Origin: Chaetoceros tenuissimus
Lineage: Eukaryota; Bacillariophyta; Thalassiosirophyceae; Chaetocerotales; Chaetocerotaceae
Assembly (NCBI GenBank): GCA_021927905.1
Contig: BLLK01000019.1
Span: 806,001-870,000 of the forward strand
Direction: 5' to 3'
Length of the DNA stretch: 64,000 bases
The notes under the pieces are model-generated. The model was not told where the DNA came from and did no database searches. It saw nothing but the letters and a program-made list of their open reading frames with translations. Within the stretch, counting starts at the first letter, position 1. Every line of letters begins with the position of its first letter. Below are positions 44,705 to 54,548 of this stretch, in pieces. Made by a program: the position numbers and the translations under genes.

Positions 44705-46087
44705 ATGTCAAGGCAGATTTCTACTTCTATATTTATCTTCATACTTTTCGCTGCCTTACTGCAGCTGCTTTACATAACAAGTACACTTGACTTGATATCT
44801 CCCAACATTGGCATTGATACAGCTATATCTACATTTACAGTCCCAAACACCGAGCATACGACGTCTACTGTATCAACACATATAGATTCAAAGATACAAT
44901 CTCAAACTTCTCTCAATAGTAGAAGTGAATATCCAGACAAACCAAGACAACATAGATTTGCATATGCATTCCTTTTGGCAGGTGCATCTCCTCAAGATTT
45001 ATTCTCAACGGGTGGCTTTTATGGAGTACTAGTCGCAAATGAATTCTTCAAAAAAATAAATTCCATAGCTGACGTTATTCTCATGATTCGGATGCACAAA
45101 AATTCAAATGCTACTTCCTTGACACTAAAACAGGAAGAGTTATTGGAAAATGCTGGTATAAAAATTGAATATCTACCTGGTCCACCATTAGTTGATACAT
45201 TCATGACAGCTACATTTGATAAATTTCGTATATTATCATTGACGGAATATGATCGTGTCATATTTTTAGATTCGGATGAGCAACCGTTTTGTAACATTGA
45301 TTACTTATTCACACAGAGTATAGGTACCAATGCAATTTTAGAACCCAACGTTGTCAAAATGGGAAAATTAGAACCTGCCAATGCTGGTTTGTTCATGTTG
45401 GAACCTAATCAAGAGGATGCGGAACATATACGAAACATTATAAATGGCAGATATCCATATGGAAGTGAATGGGATACAGATATTGGTTGGCAGCAGATAC
45501 ACCCACCAGATCATTGGCAATCTTGGATTGCACAAAATGATACAACCAAATGGAAATTCTATTGCGGTGACGCTGATCAAGGATTATTGTATTACTGGAC
45601 AAAATATGTCAAGCGTTCTGTTACAATTTTGCATCCTAGAAAGATGGAACATTATCGATGTACAGAGGAGGCAAAAGAGTCAAAACCATTTGATTACAAT
45701 TCGACATGTCATCAATTTGGCAATTACGATCAAATATCAGATCGGAAACGATTTGTTGAATTTGATGCATTTCATTATACCGGTCATAAGAAGCCGTGGC
45801 TTCAAGATGTGAAAAAATACAATCGCACTATAATTCCAGAAAATTCATCAGGAAAAGAATTTCACGACAAATCGTGCAAGGTCATTTCATACGACGATCG
45901 TGCACAAGTTTGGTTTAATTTATTATCAAGTGCCTTAAATCGACTTGGAATGAATGATATTGATACAAAAAAATTGTTCCCTCTCCCACGTAGACAGAGC
46001 CTTGGAGGCTGGTCCACCGCCGAAGAGAAGGATGCTGCAAAAGAACATTTCCATCCAAAATGGGAGAGAAAGATTAGTAAAGAGTAA
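44705..46087 (+). CDS. GT8-family (glycogenin-like) glycosyltransferase, type II membrane
   Basis: One exon, 460 aa. Residues 7-26 are a signal anchor (TSIFIFILFAALLQLLYITS), followed by a Ser/Thr-rich stem to ~80. The GT-A catalytic domain has YDRVIFLDSDEQP with the metal-binding D189-S-D191, preceded by FDKFRILSLTEYDRV as in glycogenin/GolS/PGSIP enzymes, then NAGLFMLEPN and GDADQGLLYYW, and the second metal-site region FHYTGHKKPW with its His. It is probably Golgi-resident and adds sugar from a nucleotide sugar to glycan or protein. The acceptor is unknown. The protein is complete with all expected motifs. Confidence 0.9.
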   Translation: MSRQISTSIFIFILFAALLQLLYITSTLDLISPNIGIDTAISTFTVPNTEHTTSTVSTHIDSKIQSQTSLNSRSEYPDKPRQHRFAYAFLLAGASPQDLFSTGGFYGVLVANEFFKKINSIADVILMIRMHKNSNATSLTLKQEELLENAGIKIEYLPGPPLVDTFMTATFDKFRILSLTEYDRVIFLDSDEQPFCNIDYLFTQSIGTNAILEPNVVKMGKLEPANAGLFMLEPNQEDAEHIRNIINGRYPYGSEWDTDIGWQQIHPPDHWQSWIAQNDTTKWKFYCGDADQGLLYYWTKYVKRSVTILHPRKMEHYRCTEEAKESKPFDYNSTCHQFGNYDQISDRKRFVEFDAFHYTGHKKPWLQDVKKYNRTIIPENSSGKEFHDKSCKVISYDDRAQVWFNLLSSALNRLGMNDIDTKKLFPLPRRQSLGGWSTAEEKDAAKEHFHPKWERKISKE

Positions 46088-46653
46088 TATTATCTAGCAA
46101 GGTGGAATCAAGAATGAATAATGGTTATTTCCATTAATTTCACAACCTTTTCTATCGTATGACTCAAGTTTGATTTGAACTCGGAGAAACTTTTTGAATT
46201 CTCCGAGTTTCAAGAATTAATAAAAATACGTCTTATTTAGAATTTGACAAGAGTCGAAAGTCTTTTATATGTCACTTTACACACGAATGGAGCTCGTTCC
46301 ACGAGTCATCGGCTTCAAAAGCCTTTCTGCTGCTTCCCTTTCAGCTTTCAGGAGGTCACATCACTTCAGCTTCTACATTGTTGTGCTTCGGATTCAACAC
46401 ATAATTCACGAAGATTTGCAAAGAAGAAGTTTATTGGTAAGTTTCATTGCTAGCTTGGCCACATCTACCCCCTCTATCGTTTTGAGATCCATTTACTTAC
46501 CTTGGACTTTGCTTCTTTCATAGCACATCCATTGCACATCCTTCCAACATCTCTACCCTAGTTCATCACATCATCAATCGTGTTTGGAAGTTTGCAACTA
46601 GGAAGAACCATCTATAGCACTTTTCAATAGATACAAGGACTTTACAAAGAATA
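46088..46653. other. Intergenic region between GT8 and silaffin-like genes
   Basis: 566 bp. It holds a 10-bp perfect hairpin at 46178-46209 soon after the GT8 stop, and presumably the promoter of the silaffin-like gene. The frames at 46244-46523 lack an ATG-led product with homology. Confidence 0.45.
46178..46209. repeat. 10-bp perfect inverted repeat after GT8
   Basis: aactcggaga (46178-46187) and tctccgagtt (46200-46209) are exact reverse complements around a 12-nt loop, ~90 bp past the GT8 stop codon. It may be a 3' UTR structure in the GT8 transcript or a chance palindrome. Confidence 0.55.
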
Positions 46654-47052
46654 ATGAAGCTTCTACATTCCATATTACTAATTGCAATTGCACTAATTGC
46701 TTCTATCCAAGCATTAGATCTTGACAACGAGACCTTATCCAACAGACCTGGTGGAAAGTCACTTCGAGGAAACTCAAGTGAAAATCTACAATCAGTTCAG
46801 GAACCAACAGAAATCGGTGTGCAGACCGCAGTTTCCATGATTACGAAAGTGAGAGAATTACGAAAGAAAAAGAAGAAGAAGAAGAATAAGGGACCAAAGA
46901 CTCCAAGATCTAGTAAAACTCCTAATTCCAGTAAAGCACCAAAGAAGAATAAAAAGGCTAAAAAGGGAAAGAAGAGAGGTAGAAGGGCAGGTGGTGCTTC
47001 AACTGCTTCCTTGGAGGGTGAAGCGAAAACTAATATCTTTACAAGATTTTAG
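46654..47052 (+). CDS. Silaffin-like secreted lysine-rich protein with pentalysine cluster
   Basis: One exon, 132 aa. Residues 1-20 are a clear signal peptide (LLHSILLIAIALIASIQA, cleavage likely after A20). A propeptide-like part with few lysines and several D/E (21-66) comes next. The tripeptide R67-E68-L69 matches the RXL site at which diatom silaffins are cleaved. The rest (70-116) is lysine-dense with serines (RSSKTPNSSKAPKKNKKAKK). Lysines at 94, 97, 100, 103 and 106 fit exactly KxxKxxKxxKxxK, the pentalysine cluster shown in Thalassiosira pseudonana to direct proteins to biosilica. The tail is RGRRAGGASTASLEGEAK. I infer a silica-associated protein whose lysines and serines could be modified. 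The alternative is another secreted basic protein; low complexity makes homology hard to prove. Confidence 0.72.
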   Translation: MKLLHSILLIAIALIASIQALDLDNETLSNRPGGKSLRGNSSENLQSVQEPTEIGVQTAVSMITKVRELRKKKKKKKNKGPKTPRSSKTPNSSKAPKKNKKAKKGKKRGRRAGGASTASLEGEAKTNIFTRF

Positions 47053-47705
47053 AAAGAAGTGAAGGGTTTAGGGGACCTCCGTTTCACTTTAAGATGTAGA
47101 TGCAGTTGTCATGGTGTCACTGTTGTTTTATTAAATATTACGTAGATGAACGAAAAAAGGACTAGAGTGATTGAGAGATAGGGAGTATGTACACAATACT
47201 TCTCTAATTATAAAATCACATTGTTCTCCTTTTTTATAATTTTAAAATAGGTGGAATGGATAGTTTACGAGTATATGGCTTAGTGCGTTCATCAGAGTAT
47301 GCTTTTCTTTCCATATATAGAACTAGAAACCATCGCGAACCATTGTTGTGTGCTTACTAAAAGATGAAAAGTGACAAAACCAGCAGAACTAGTAAAAGAA
47401 AGTGAAGTCAAATCCAAAATGAAAATGAAAGGTCGCCTCCAAAAAACATCATCATAGCAGAAAAGAGCCATAGTAGGAGAAAGCTCTAGCTATATAATGT
47501 CGACGCATCGCAGCCATTCAAAGTAGAATGGAGGAGGTGCTGACAGACGAGAGCGGCAAAACAACATAAATCAGCGAAGATTTTGCAAACATGAGACATG
47601 AGATTGAATGATGAAACAGAGATGAGGAAAGAGTGCAATGGTAGTGATACTTGCGTGGAAATCATTTTTGACTACTACTATCAGGGCTAATATATTGCAA
47701 TAAGT
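47053..47705. other. Intergenic region between silaffin-like and MiaB genes
   Basis: 653 bp with no supported gene, repeat or RNA. It holds the 3' flank of the silaffin-like gene (AT-rich) and the promoter of the tRNA-modification gene. Confidence 0.45.
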
Positions 47706-49842
47706 ATGGCATCAAAGCAAATTTCTATTCTCGCGAAAAATGTTTTTCATAGAGCCGCAAACTCTTCCAAGAAAACAGCATTTCAGGCGTTCAGTTCAAA
47801 AACAAATGTATCAACTAAAACAAGAAGGAAACTTCCAGATGATGGAATTACCCTGTCAAAGTTTATCGCCTCTCAACAGCCAGAGATGTCACAAAATGAA
47901 GAAGAAAATCTAGGACCAGTACCAACATCAACTCCACTTGATTTGTACAAAGAAGAAGAGCCACTCACAATGAAATTTCATTTGAAAACATATGGATGTC
48001 AAATGAATGTCAGTGACTCAGATATTATTAGATCAATTCTATTAGATGAAAAGAATAATTCTATTCAGTTTGAAGAAACACAAGAAGAAATGGATGCGGA
48101 TGTGTTACTTACAAACACTTGCGCAATTCGTGAAAATGCCGAGCAAAAGGTTTGGCATCGGCTGAAGGAGTTGAGAGCACATGATTCGAAGAATCCATTG
48201 GAGAAAATAGCACTTGTCAATGAAGAAGAGAAGAAAACAAGATATGGAAAGAAAAAGGCAAATAAGAGAAAACGTATTATCGGGGTATTGGGATGTATGG
48301 CAGAGAGACTCAAGGAGGATATGTTTAGAGATGGAACAGCTGATTTGATTGTTGGACCCGACGCATATCGTGACTTGCCACGTTTGATTAATGCTCTTGC
48401 TCCTAAACCAACAGGTAATACGGGACAGCAAGATAATCAAGAGAGTTTGAAAATGTATGAGATGCCTCAATTAGAACGGGCACTAAATGTTGAGCTATCT
48501 TTTGATGAGACTTATGCAGACATTAATCCTGTCAGAGCTAATCCCGATGATGTATCAGCATTTGTATCCGTCATGAGAGGATGTAACAACATGTGCTCCT
48601 ATTGCGTGGTGCCTTTTACTCGTGGTAGAGAAAGATCGAGAGAACTGGAAAGTATTGTTCGGGAAGCAAGGATATTATTTGAAGAAGAAAATGTAAAGGA
48701 GATTTGTCTGTTGGGTCAAAATGTGAATTCTTATCATGATAAGAGTGAAAGCGCGATTCTCGCAAGACCAGCAGTTGAGAATGAAAATAGCGAAAACAAA
48801 CGTGGCAGTTATAGAGCTGGATACAACATGTCTAACGATGGATTTAGTAATATGTTCAAATTACGAGGAGGTGCTGGTAAGTTTCACCTTCTCAGAAAAA
48901 GAAATATTTTGGCAGTTCATTGGCAAATCTTTGATCTAATCTTCGCTTTTCCCAATAGGATACTACTTTGTAGATTTAGTTGAGGCAATCTCTGATATTT
49001 CTCCAGAATTGAGAGTTAGATTTACATCGCCGCATCCAAAAGATTATCCACCCGAATTGTTATCACTAATGGCAGAACGTCATAATGTTTGTAATCATCT
49101 TCACATGCCTGCGCAATCTGGGTCTTCGACAGTTTTAGAAAGAATGCGAAGAGGATATACCCGTGAAGCATATCTTAATCTGATTGATGATGTGAAAACT
49201 CTCATTCCAGATGTAGCCATTTCTTCAGATTTCATCACAGGATTCTGCGGGGAGACCGAGGAAGAGCATCAAGACACATTATCTTTAATGGACCATGTAG
49301 CTTATGACCAAGCGTTCATGTTTGCATACAGTATGCGAGGTAAGACACATGCAAATAGAACAATGGAAGATGATGTCCCAGAGGATGTCAAGTCCAGAAG
49401 ATTACAAGAAGTTATTTCAATGTTTAGAACCAGAGTTCAAGAACGTAATGATGAAATGGAAGTTGGAAAACTTCGCCTTGTGTTGGTAGAAGGAGAAGCA
49501 AAGAAGAAGAAAGAAGGCAAAATTCGATGGGGAGGAAGGACAGATCAAAATAAAAGAATCACATTTGATTACAAAAAATGCTGGACAGAAGAAAATATTC
49601 AGCCAGTACTAAGTGCCCTCAATCAGTCATATCCAAGTAATCCAATGATGAGATCAGATCTTCTCTATCAGCTGGCAACGTCTCCCAAAGTCGAAGTCCA
49701 AAGTGGTGATTACGCAGTTGTGCAAGTGGATGAAGCTCGAGGACATGTTCTGACTGGAAAGCTTCTTTGGAGAGCAAGTCAATCTATGTTTTCTGAGATG
49801 GGCTTGGATGAGAATTCTCTTGGATTGTTTGGATCGTACTAA
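47706..49842 (+). CDS. CDK5RAP1: MiaB-type tRNA methylthiotransferase (CDK5RAP1-like), organellar
   Basis: A radical-SAM enzyme that adds a methylthio group to i6A37 of tRNA. Exons 47706-48876 and 48959-49842 (phase 1, gtaagt..atag) give 684 aa. The start is rich in K/R/S/A without acids (MASKQISILAKNVFHRAANS), fitting a mitochondrial or plastid presequence. The UPF0004 domain has its three cluster cysteines: TYGCQMNVSDS, LLTNTCAIRENAEQK and IIGVLGCMAERLK. The radical SAM motif CxxxCxxC is MRGCNNMCSYCVVPFTRGRERSR. GQNVNSY, HMPAQSGSSTVLERMRRGY and DFITGFCGETEEEH are typical. A C-terminal TRAM domain (~500-660) ends with GDYAVVQVDEARGHVLTGKLL. A basic insert (KKTRYGKKKANKRKR) sits inside UPF0004. 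The product fits organellar tRNA modification. Confidence 0.94.
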
Positions 49843-50382
49843 AAAATACCAAAAACACTAAAAAATTTCGTCTTTGATCTTGTTTCACACTACCAACAGA
49901 TATCATTCCTATATGTTTAATCTCGTACCAGGTGTACACAATAAACCAGATGCTCCAGTTATGGTACTGGTACGATGTTGCCCGATGATACCTTATCCGT
50001 ACGTACTACTCTACGTACGTGAATTCCTTGCAAGTCGTACTGACAACACAAAAACAGAGGGTGACGTACGCTTCGCGTACGTTACTCTGAGTGCGACTCG
50101 CACTTCGTGCTCGTAGTCCTACGGTGGACTACTTCTTGCACTTTGTGCTTGTCTTCTTGGTAATAACACAACAACAACTACGTATCAAAAATTTCAAAAT
50201 TTCTCTCTTCTTGAGCTTCTCAGCTGAAGAATCATACCTACTCATTTTGTCCTCATTCCTCTTCACCCCCTTCTCAGTATTTGATTGATTGACTCGACTC
50301 GATTCATTTATACCGTACGAGAGTTCTTCAAAGTCAACCTTCTCAACAAAAGAAGAGGGAATATTCATAAAACCACAAAAGA
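49843..50382. other. Intergenic region with a cluster of short hairpins
   Basis: 540 bp between the tRNA-modification gene and the 7TM receptor. The middle (49998-50148) is packed with short palindromes, and the last part is T/C-rich before the receptor start. The small frames seen have no support. Confidence 0.5.
49998..50148. repeat. Cluster of six short hairpins
   Basis: Read directly: cgtacgta/tacgtacg (49998-50005, 50012-50019); gtgacgtacgc ttc gcgtacgttac (50061-50085, stem of 11 with one G-T); gtgcg act cgcac (50091-50103); gcac ttc gtgc (50100-50110, overlapping); gtagtcc/ggactac (50113-50119, 50126-50132); gcac ttt gtgc (50138-50148). Several share a three-base loop of pyrimidines. 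Nothing similar occurs elsewhere in the window at this density. Confidence 0.7.
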
Positions 50383-52282
50383 ATGTCATCGTCTCTTGTT
50401 TCGGAGGCTCCCCGTAGTCTTTTGAAGGCTCAGTATGGAGTTATGATGGCTGGCTCTTCGATTTCCCTTACTGTCAGCGCTACACTTGCAACTTTCATCT
50501 GGAGAAACTCGAAAGAAGAAGGAGGCCGAAGGCTAACAACTCCGTACCGAAGATACCTTTTTGCTATTTGTATCTGCGATATCATGCAGTCTTCGGCTTT
50601 ACTCTTTGGCCCGATCTCGGTTCCGAGAGATGCATCAGAGACCTTTTTCCTTGCAAGAGGAAATCTTTATTCTTGTGTCATCGATGGTGTTGTATTCCTG
50701 ACAGGTGCCCAAGGTGTACAATACTATGTTGTTGTACTGTGTTTTTCATTCTTGTACAAGATCAAATACAACATGAAAGATAAGGACTTTCTCAAAAGGT
50801 ATGATAAGTGGATTCATACAGCCTTTCTCACTTATGCAACACTTGTCAACATTGGTTTACTTGTGAGCAAGAACATCTATGCTACTGAATCAGGTGCCTT
50901 CTGTTATCCACACAAGGCATATCCCTTTGGATGCGACGAAGATCCCGAGGTCTATGGAGAATGTAAACGAAATGAGCAAGGACTTTTACTATCGTTCTTG
51001 TTGGTAGTTGTCCTCACAGTAGTCTCCTTTACTTGTATCATAGTTACAATGGTTAAGCTCGTCAATCATGTTGTAAGTATTGGAAATATAACAAGGAAAA
51101 GATTCCGAAAAAGTATCGCGATGTCAAATGCATCCAATGGACTGGACGACTCAACAGGGCGCTCCACTTCAGGGCATAATCGAAGAGTCTCTTTCATGTT
51201 CTCATCTGAAAATAGAAGATCAAGAAATGAATCTTCTGAAATAGACTCAGAGCCAAGGAGGAGACCAACTTTAAAGAATATTTGGTCATACTTTGCAAAA
51301 GAAGGTGATCTGAATTCTTCCATGAATGCAAGTGAAATAGGAGAATCGTCACATTCTGCAAACCATAACAGACGACAGAGTTCAGCACTTGCAACCTTCC
51401 AAAGCCGAGGAGAGAAAAAGGTTAGTATAATTCTGCTTTTTAGTGAATTTATTTTGGTGAGTTCATGCCTCAATATATTTTATCTAGGCAAGAGAACGTG
51501 AACGAGCTATCACGATTCAGGCAATGCTTTATGCAGGATCCTTCATGTTTGTTTACATTTGGCCATTCGTAGGAGCGATAGCTTTCTTATGTGGGGCTAT
51601 TACGACAACCAAAGGATACTTCATAAACTCCATTCTTGGATACTGTATCTTCCCATTGGGGGGTCTTCTGAATGGGATTGTGTACACGAGGCAAAAAGCA
51701 AACATTATCCGAAATGTGAAAGGCTGCTCTAGGATCCAATCTTTCATGTACGTCGTTGCGAACGGGGGTGAGCTACCCGATGATTGCAAAAATATTCGAC
51801 ACAACCGTAGGCTTTTAAATAATCAAAAAGATGATGCACCTCGTCCAAATGTATTCAAGAGATGCCTCCATTCGGTCAAGACGTGGATGTGGAGAACCAA
51901 ATTCTTCAAGAAAAGAGAGTGGTCAGAACAACCTAGCATGGAAAAAGAATCGCCACTCAGTCTTGACCAAAATCCAAATAATCAATCATCGAAATCATTG
52001 CATCCTGCTGAAACTTTGGAGACTCCTGTAGTTGGCACAAAAGACAAACAAGAGGACGAAAGTACAAATCAAACGTCTCTTGAAGATGTGCCTCTTCCAA
52101 GAGGAGCACTGAGCTCAGGGATAAGTTTAGAAAGTGAAGTAGAACAAAACGAACGATTGGATTGTGAACGGTTGGAGTCGGGATTGTCCATCGTTGAAAG
52201 CATAGCAGAAGAAGATGAAGACATTGTAAATGATGATACTGATTTTGGTTTATCACACTTTGAGAGTTTTATAGATAGATGA
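50383..52282 (+). CDS. Seven-transmembrane receptor (GPCR-like)
   Basis: Exons 50383-51420 and 51488-52282 (phase 0, donor gttagt, acceptor atctag) give 610 aa. Seven hydrophobic segments are visible: near 18-40, 60-80, 100-125, 145-165, 200-228 (LLLSFLLVVVLTVVSFTCIIVTMV), and in exon 2 ~358-382 and ~388-408. TM2 carries CICDIMQSSA and TM3 has a Tyr-rich end (VQYYVVVLCFSFLYKIKY), fitting the cAMP-receptor/Git3-like class of eukaryotic receptors. The third intracellular loop is long, ~115 residues, Ser/Arg-rich with probable phosphosites (NRRVSF, NRRQSS). The C-terminal tail is acidic and Ser-rich. Cys pairs in the extracellular loop (FCYPH...FGCDEDPEVYGEC) look disulfide-capable. Ligand unknown. 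Confidence 0.85.
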
Positions 52283-53492
52283 TGATGTGTCCACAATAAG
52301 CAAAACAAAGATGGCCAGTAATATATATAACATATGTATGAAATAAAGAAAAGTATATAGACATTTTGTTTCAAACTGGCATATCATTTGTTTATATTAT
52401 TGTTTTCTTTTGAATGGGAAGAGAAGGCGAGAATTCCTCGTGAAGCGTGAAGGAAGGAAGGATGGAATCAATCATCATCTGTTCTCAACAGGCTTTTCTG
52501 TCGCTCAATTTTGTCTTGCTGACATTTGTGACAACAGGGCTTCTCATCTGAATTTTCGATTCATTCCCATCAAGGATCTACATTTTCCCATTACACAACT
52601 ATGAATGAATTACAAAACTGATTCTGTATCTGTAGTAAATAATCAATGATTTCAATTTATTTTCCATGACAAGTTGGCTCTTAAGAAACCAAAGAACATG
52701 CAGAGTTCAAAATAAGAAATACAAGTGAACGGTATTCGATAGAGAACCTGTTCCTAGGAAATCGGTTATTGGACTGAGAATTTTGAATCTATAAGCACAT
52801 AACAAATACACAAGGCGTAAGATGTAAAATATAACCGCAAAGCGTTCCCAATAACATTTCCATGAAGTTGAGAATGTTTAATACTCGTGGAAGGGTTAAA
52901 GTTGAGAAGCAACACACCTACAAGTGAGAACTAGTACAAAGAAAGCAATATTCAGTATTTAGAATTTACTACTCTTGAAACATGAAAAAGCTCGCTCAGT
53001 ATAACAATGATTACACTAGCAATAATAGGCAAGACTTATTATTGAGCATTCTACAAAGCGCTCTGTCAAAGTAAACAAGGGAAATTATTACTATTGATGG
53101 AAGCTTACAAAGGAGAAATATATTGGGATGAAAATAAACAAGGAGAAATACAACAGTGAAAGGATATGAAATAATTGGATAGAAATATGTGCAGAAAAAA
53201 TCAATCTAGTATGAAAACAAACAACATAGATCTATGTTCTTTAGCTAGTTCCCAGCCTTTAGCTAGCTAGCTAGGAGATGATGAATAAGTAAGTCTTAAC
53301 AACAACCATTTTATAATTTCATCCATGCTTCACAGAATAAATGGTACGATTGTTGAATGTGAAAGTATTATATTGTCCGTAGAGTAACTTCAAATCATAC
53401 TAGCTAGCTCCTAGCTATTCATCCGCTGATAGCTATTGAGCTAAAATGTATATCTACCATCTACCACGAATTCTCCATCTTCCAAAGATATT
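52283..53492. other. Intergenic region, 1.2 kb, no gene seen
   Basis: The gap lies between the convergent receptor and EIF1AD-like genes. It is AT-rich with simple ctagctagcta words around 53245-53275 and 53401-53412. No ORF over 64 codons and no repeat of note. A non-coding transcript cannot be excluded from sequence alone. Confidence 0.5.
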
Positions 53493-54062
53493 TTAATCAC
53501 TATCGCTGTCTTCATCTGAACTATCTTCAATCTTCATTTTTGCCACTCGATTCATGTTGCAAAAGTATTCATCATCAACATTATTATAAACAATTCCATC
53601 TTCTTCCTCTTCACTGTCTTGCTGACTATCATACTCATCTTCATCTAGATATCCACCACCACTGCCTTCCTTCGTATCCCCATCTCCACTAAATAATTCA
53701 TGTTTTGGCCACAAATTCTTATCTTTCAAATGTTTCACTTGATCTTTGTACAATATATGTTCAATCATATACCGTATCCCACTTTCATCATCGTCCGAAT
53801 CGGCACATTGAACAATGACATAGTCATTCCTCTTGAGCCATACAAGTTTCCGAAATTTAGTGGGTAATATCGCCAAAACAGGTTTCATATCCTCTCCATT
53901 TATATCTGTTGATTGTGGATCGACTAGAATGTCGAATTGATTGGATCCTCTTGTCCCCGTCACTTTGGCTATACGTTCATTTTCCTTTGGTTCTGGTAAA
54001 TCATTCAGAACCGAGTCTGTAAGATGTTTTCGGTAATGTGAGCGTCTGCCTAATCCTGCCAT
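53493..54062 (-). CDS. EIF1AD: EIF1AD-like OB-fold protein
   Basis: One exon, 189 aa from ATG 54062 (MAGLGRRSHYRKHLTD). An in-frame upstream extension to 54104 is not needed and would precede the conserved basic start. The eIF1A-like OB fold spans ~27-105: ERIAKVTGTRGSNQFDILV, LAILPTKFRKLVWLKRNDYVIVQ and IRYMIEHILYKDQVKHLKDKNLWP, the last typical of EIF1AD rather than eIF1A. The C-terminus is a long acidic tail (EEEEDG, SSDEDSDSD) as in human EIF1AD. EIF1AD relatives act in 40S biogenesis and nuclear functions in animals; the role here is inferred from family membership. Confidence 0.9.
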   Translation of the reverse strand: MAGLGRRSHYRKHLTDSVLNDLPEPKENERIAKVTGTRGSNQFDILVDPQSTDINGEDMKPVLAILPTKFRKLVWLKRNDYVIVQCADSDDDESGIRYMIEHILYKDQVKHLKDKNLWPKHELFSGDGDTKEGSGGGYLDEDEYDSQQDSEEEEDGIVYNNVDDEYFCNMNRVAKMKIEDSSDEDSDSD

Positions 54063-54548
54063 GTTTGTAAATGTGAATATGTTTTTCTTTTGAATACGTT
54101 GCAATTTTCAATACAGTAATGCATGTAACTGTAAAAGGATAAGTGGTTTTGCACTTTTGCCCTCATATTTGTTCTTCAAAGACCCGGAAATCAATCATTG
54201 GTGGTTCTCAAGCATGTTGTCCTTACATCTACCAACTCACATTACATGGATAGCAGAAAGGTACACATCTTCATATTTTCATGAACTTCCCTTGATCATT
54301 AGTTAGTGAATCATCTCTGTCCTAATGAGCTCATGGCAGCAAGCAATTACATCTAAAATTCTACTCATTGCTATTTGATCCAACTACATAAATACTTGGA
54401 AGGAAAAAGTTACAAAACCAAAGGAGATCAGAGGAGCTACTCATCGCAAACTCAACGTAAGAAATAGCCTCAAGTGACACCTCTCCCTCAACATATGAGA
54501 AACTTTTCTTGAGTTCTTGTGCTTCTCCAATTTGATACTACAAAAACA
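54063..54548. promoter_or_regulatory. Divergent intergenic region (EIF1AD-like / unknown membrane protein)
   Basis: 486 bp between divergent start codons. A minus-strand frame at 54441-54668 overlaps the neighbour's exon and has no support. No special structure was seen. Confidence 0.45.

Noticed and set aside
46244-46523. Two overlapping frames before the silaffin-like gene.
   Set aside because: No ATG-led conserved product. More likely promoter or 5' UTR sequence.
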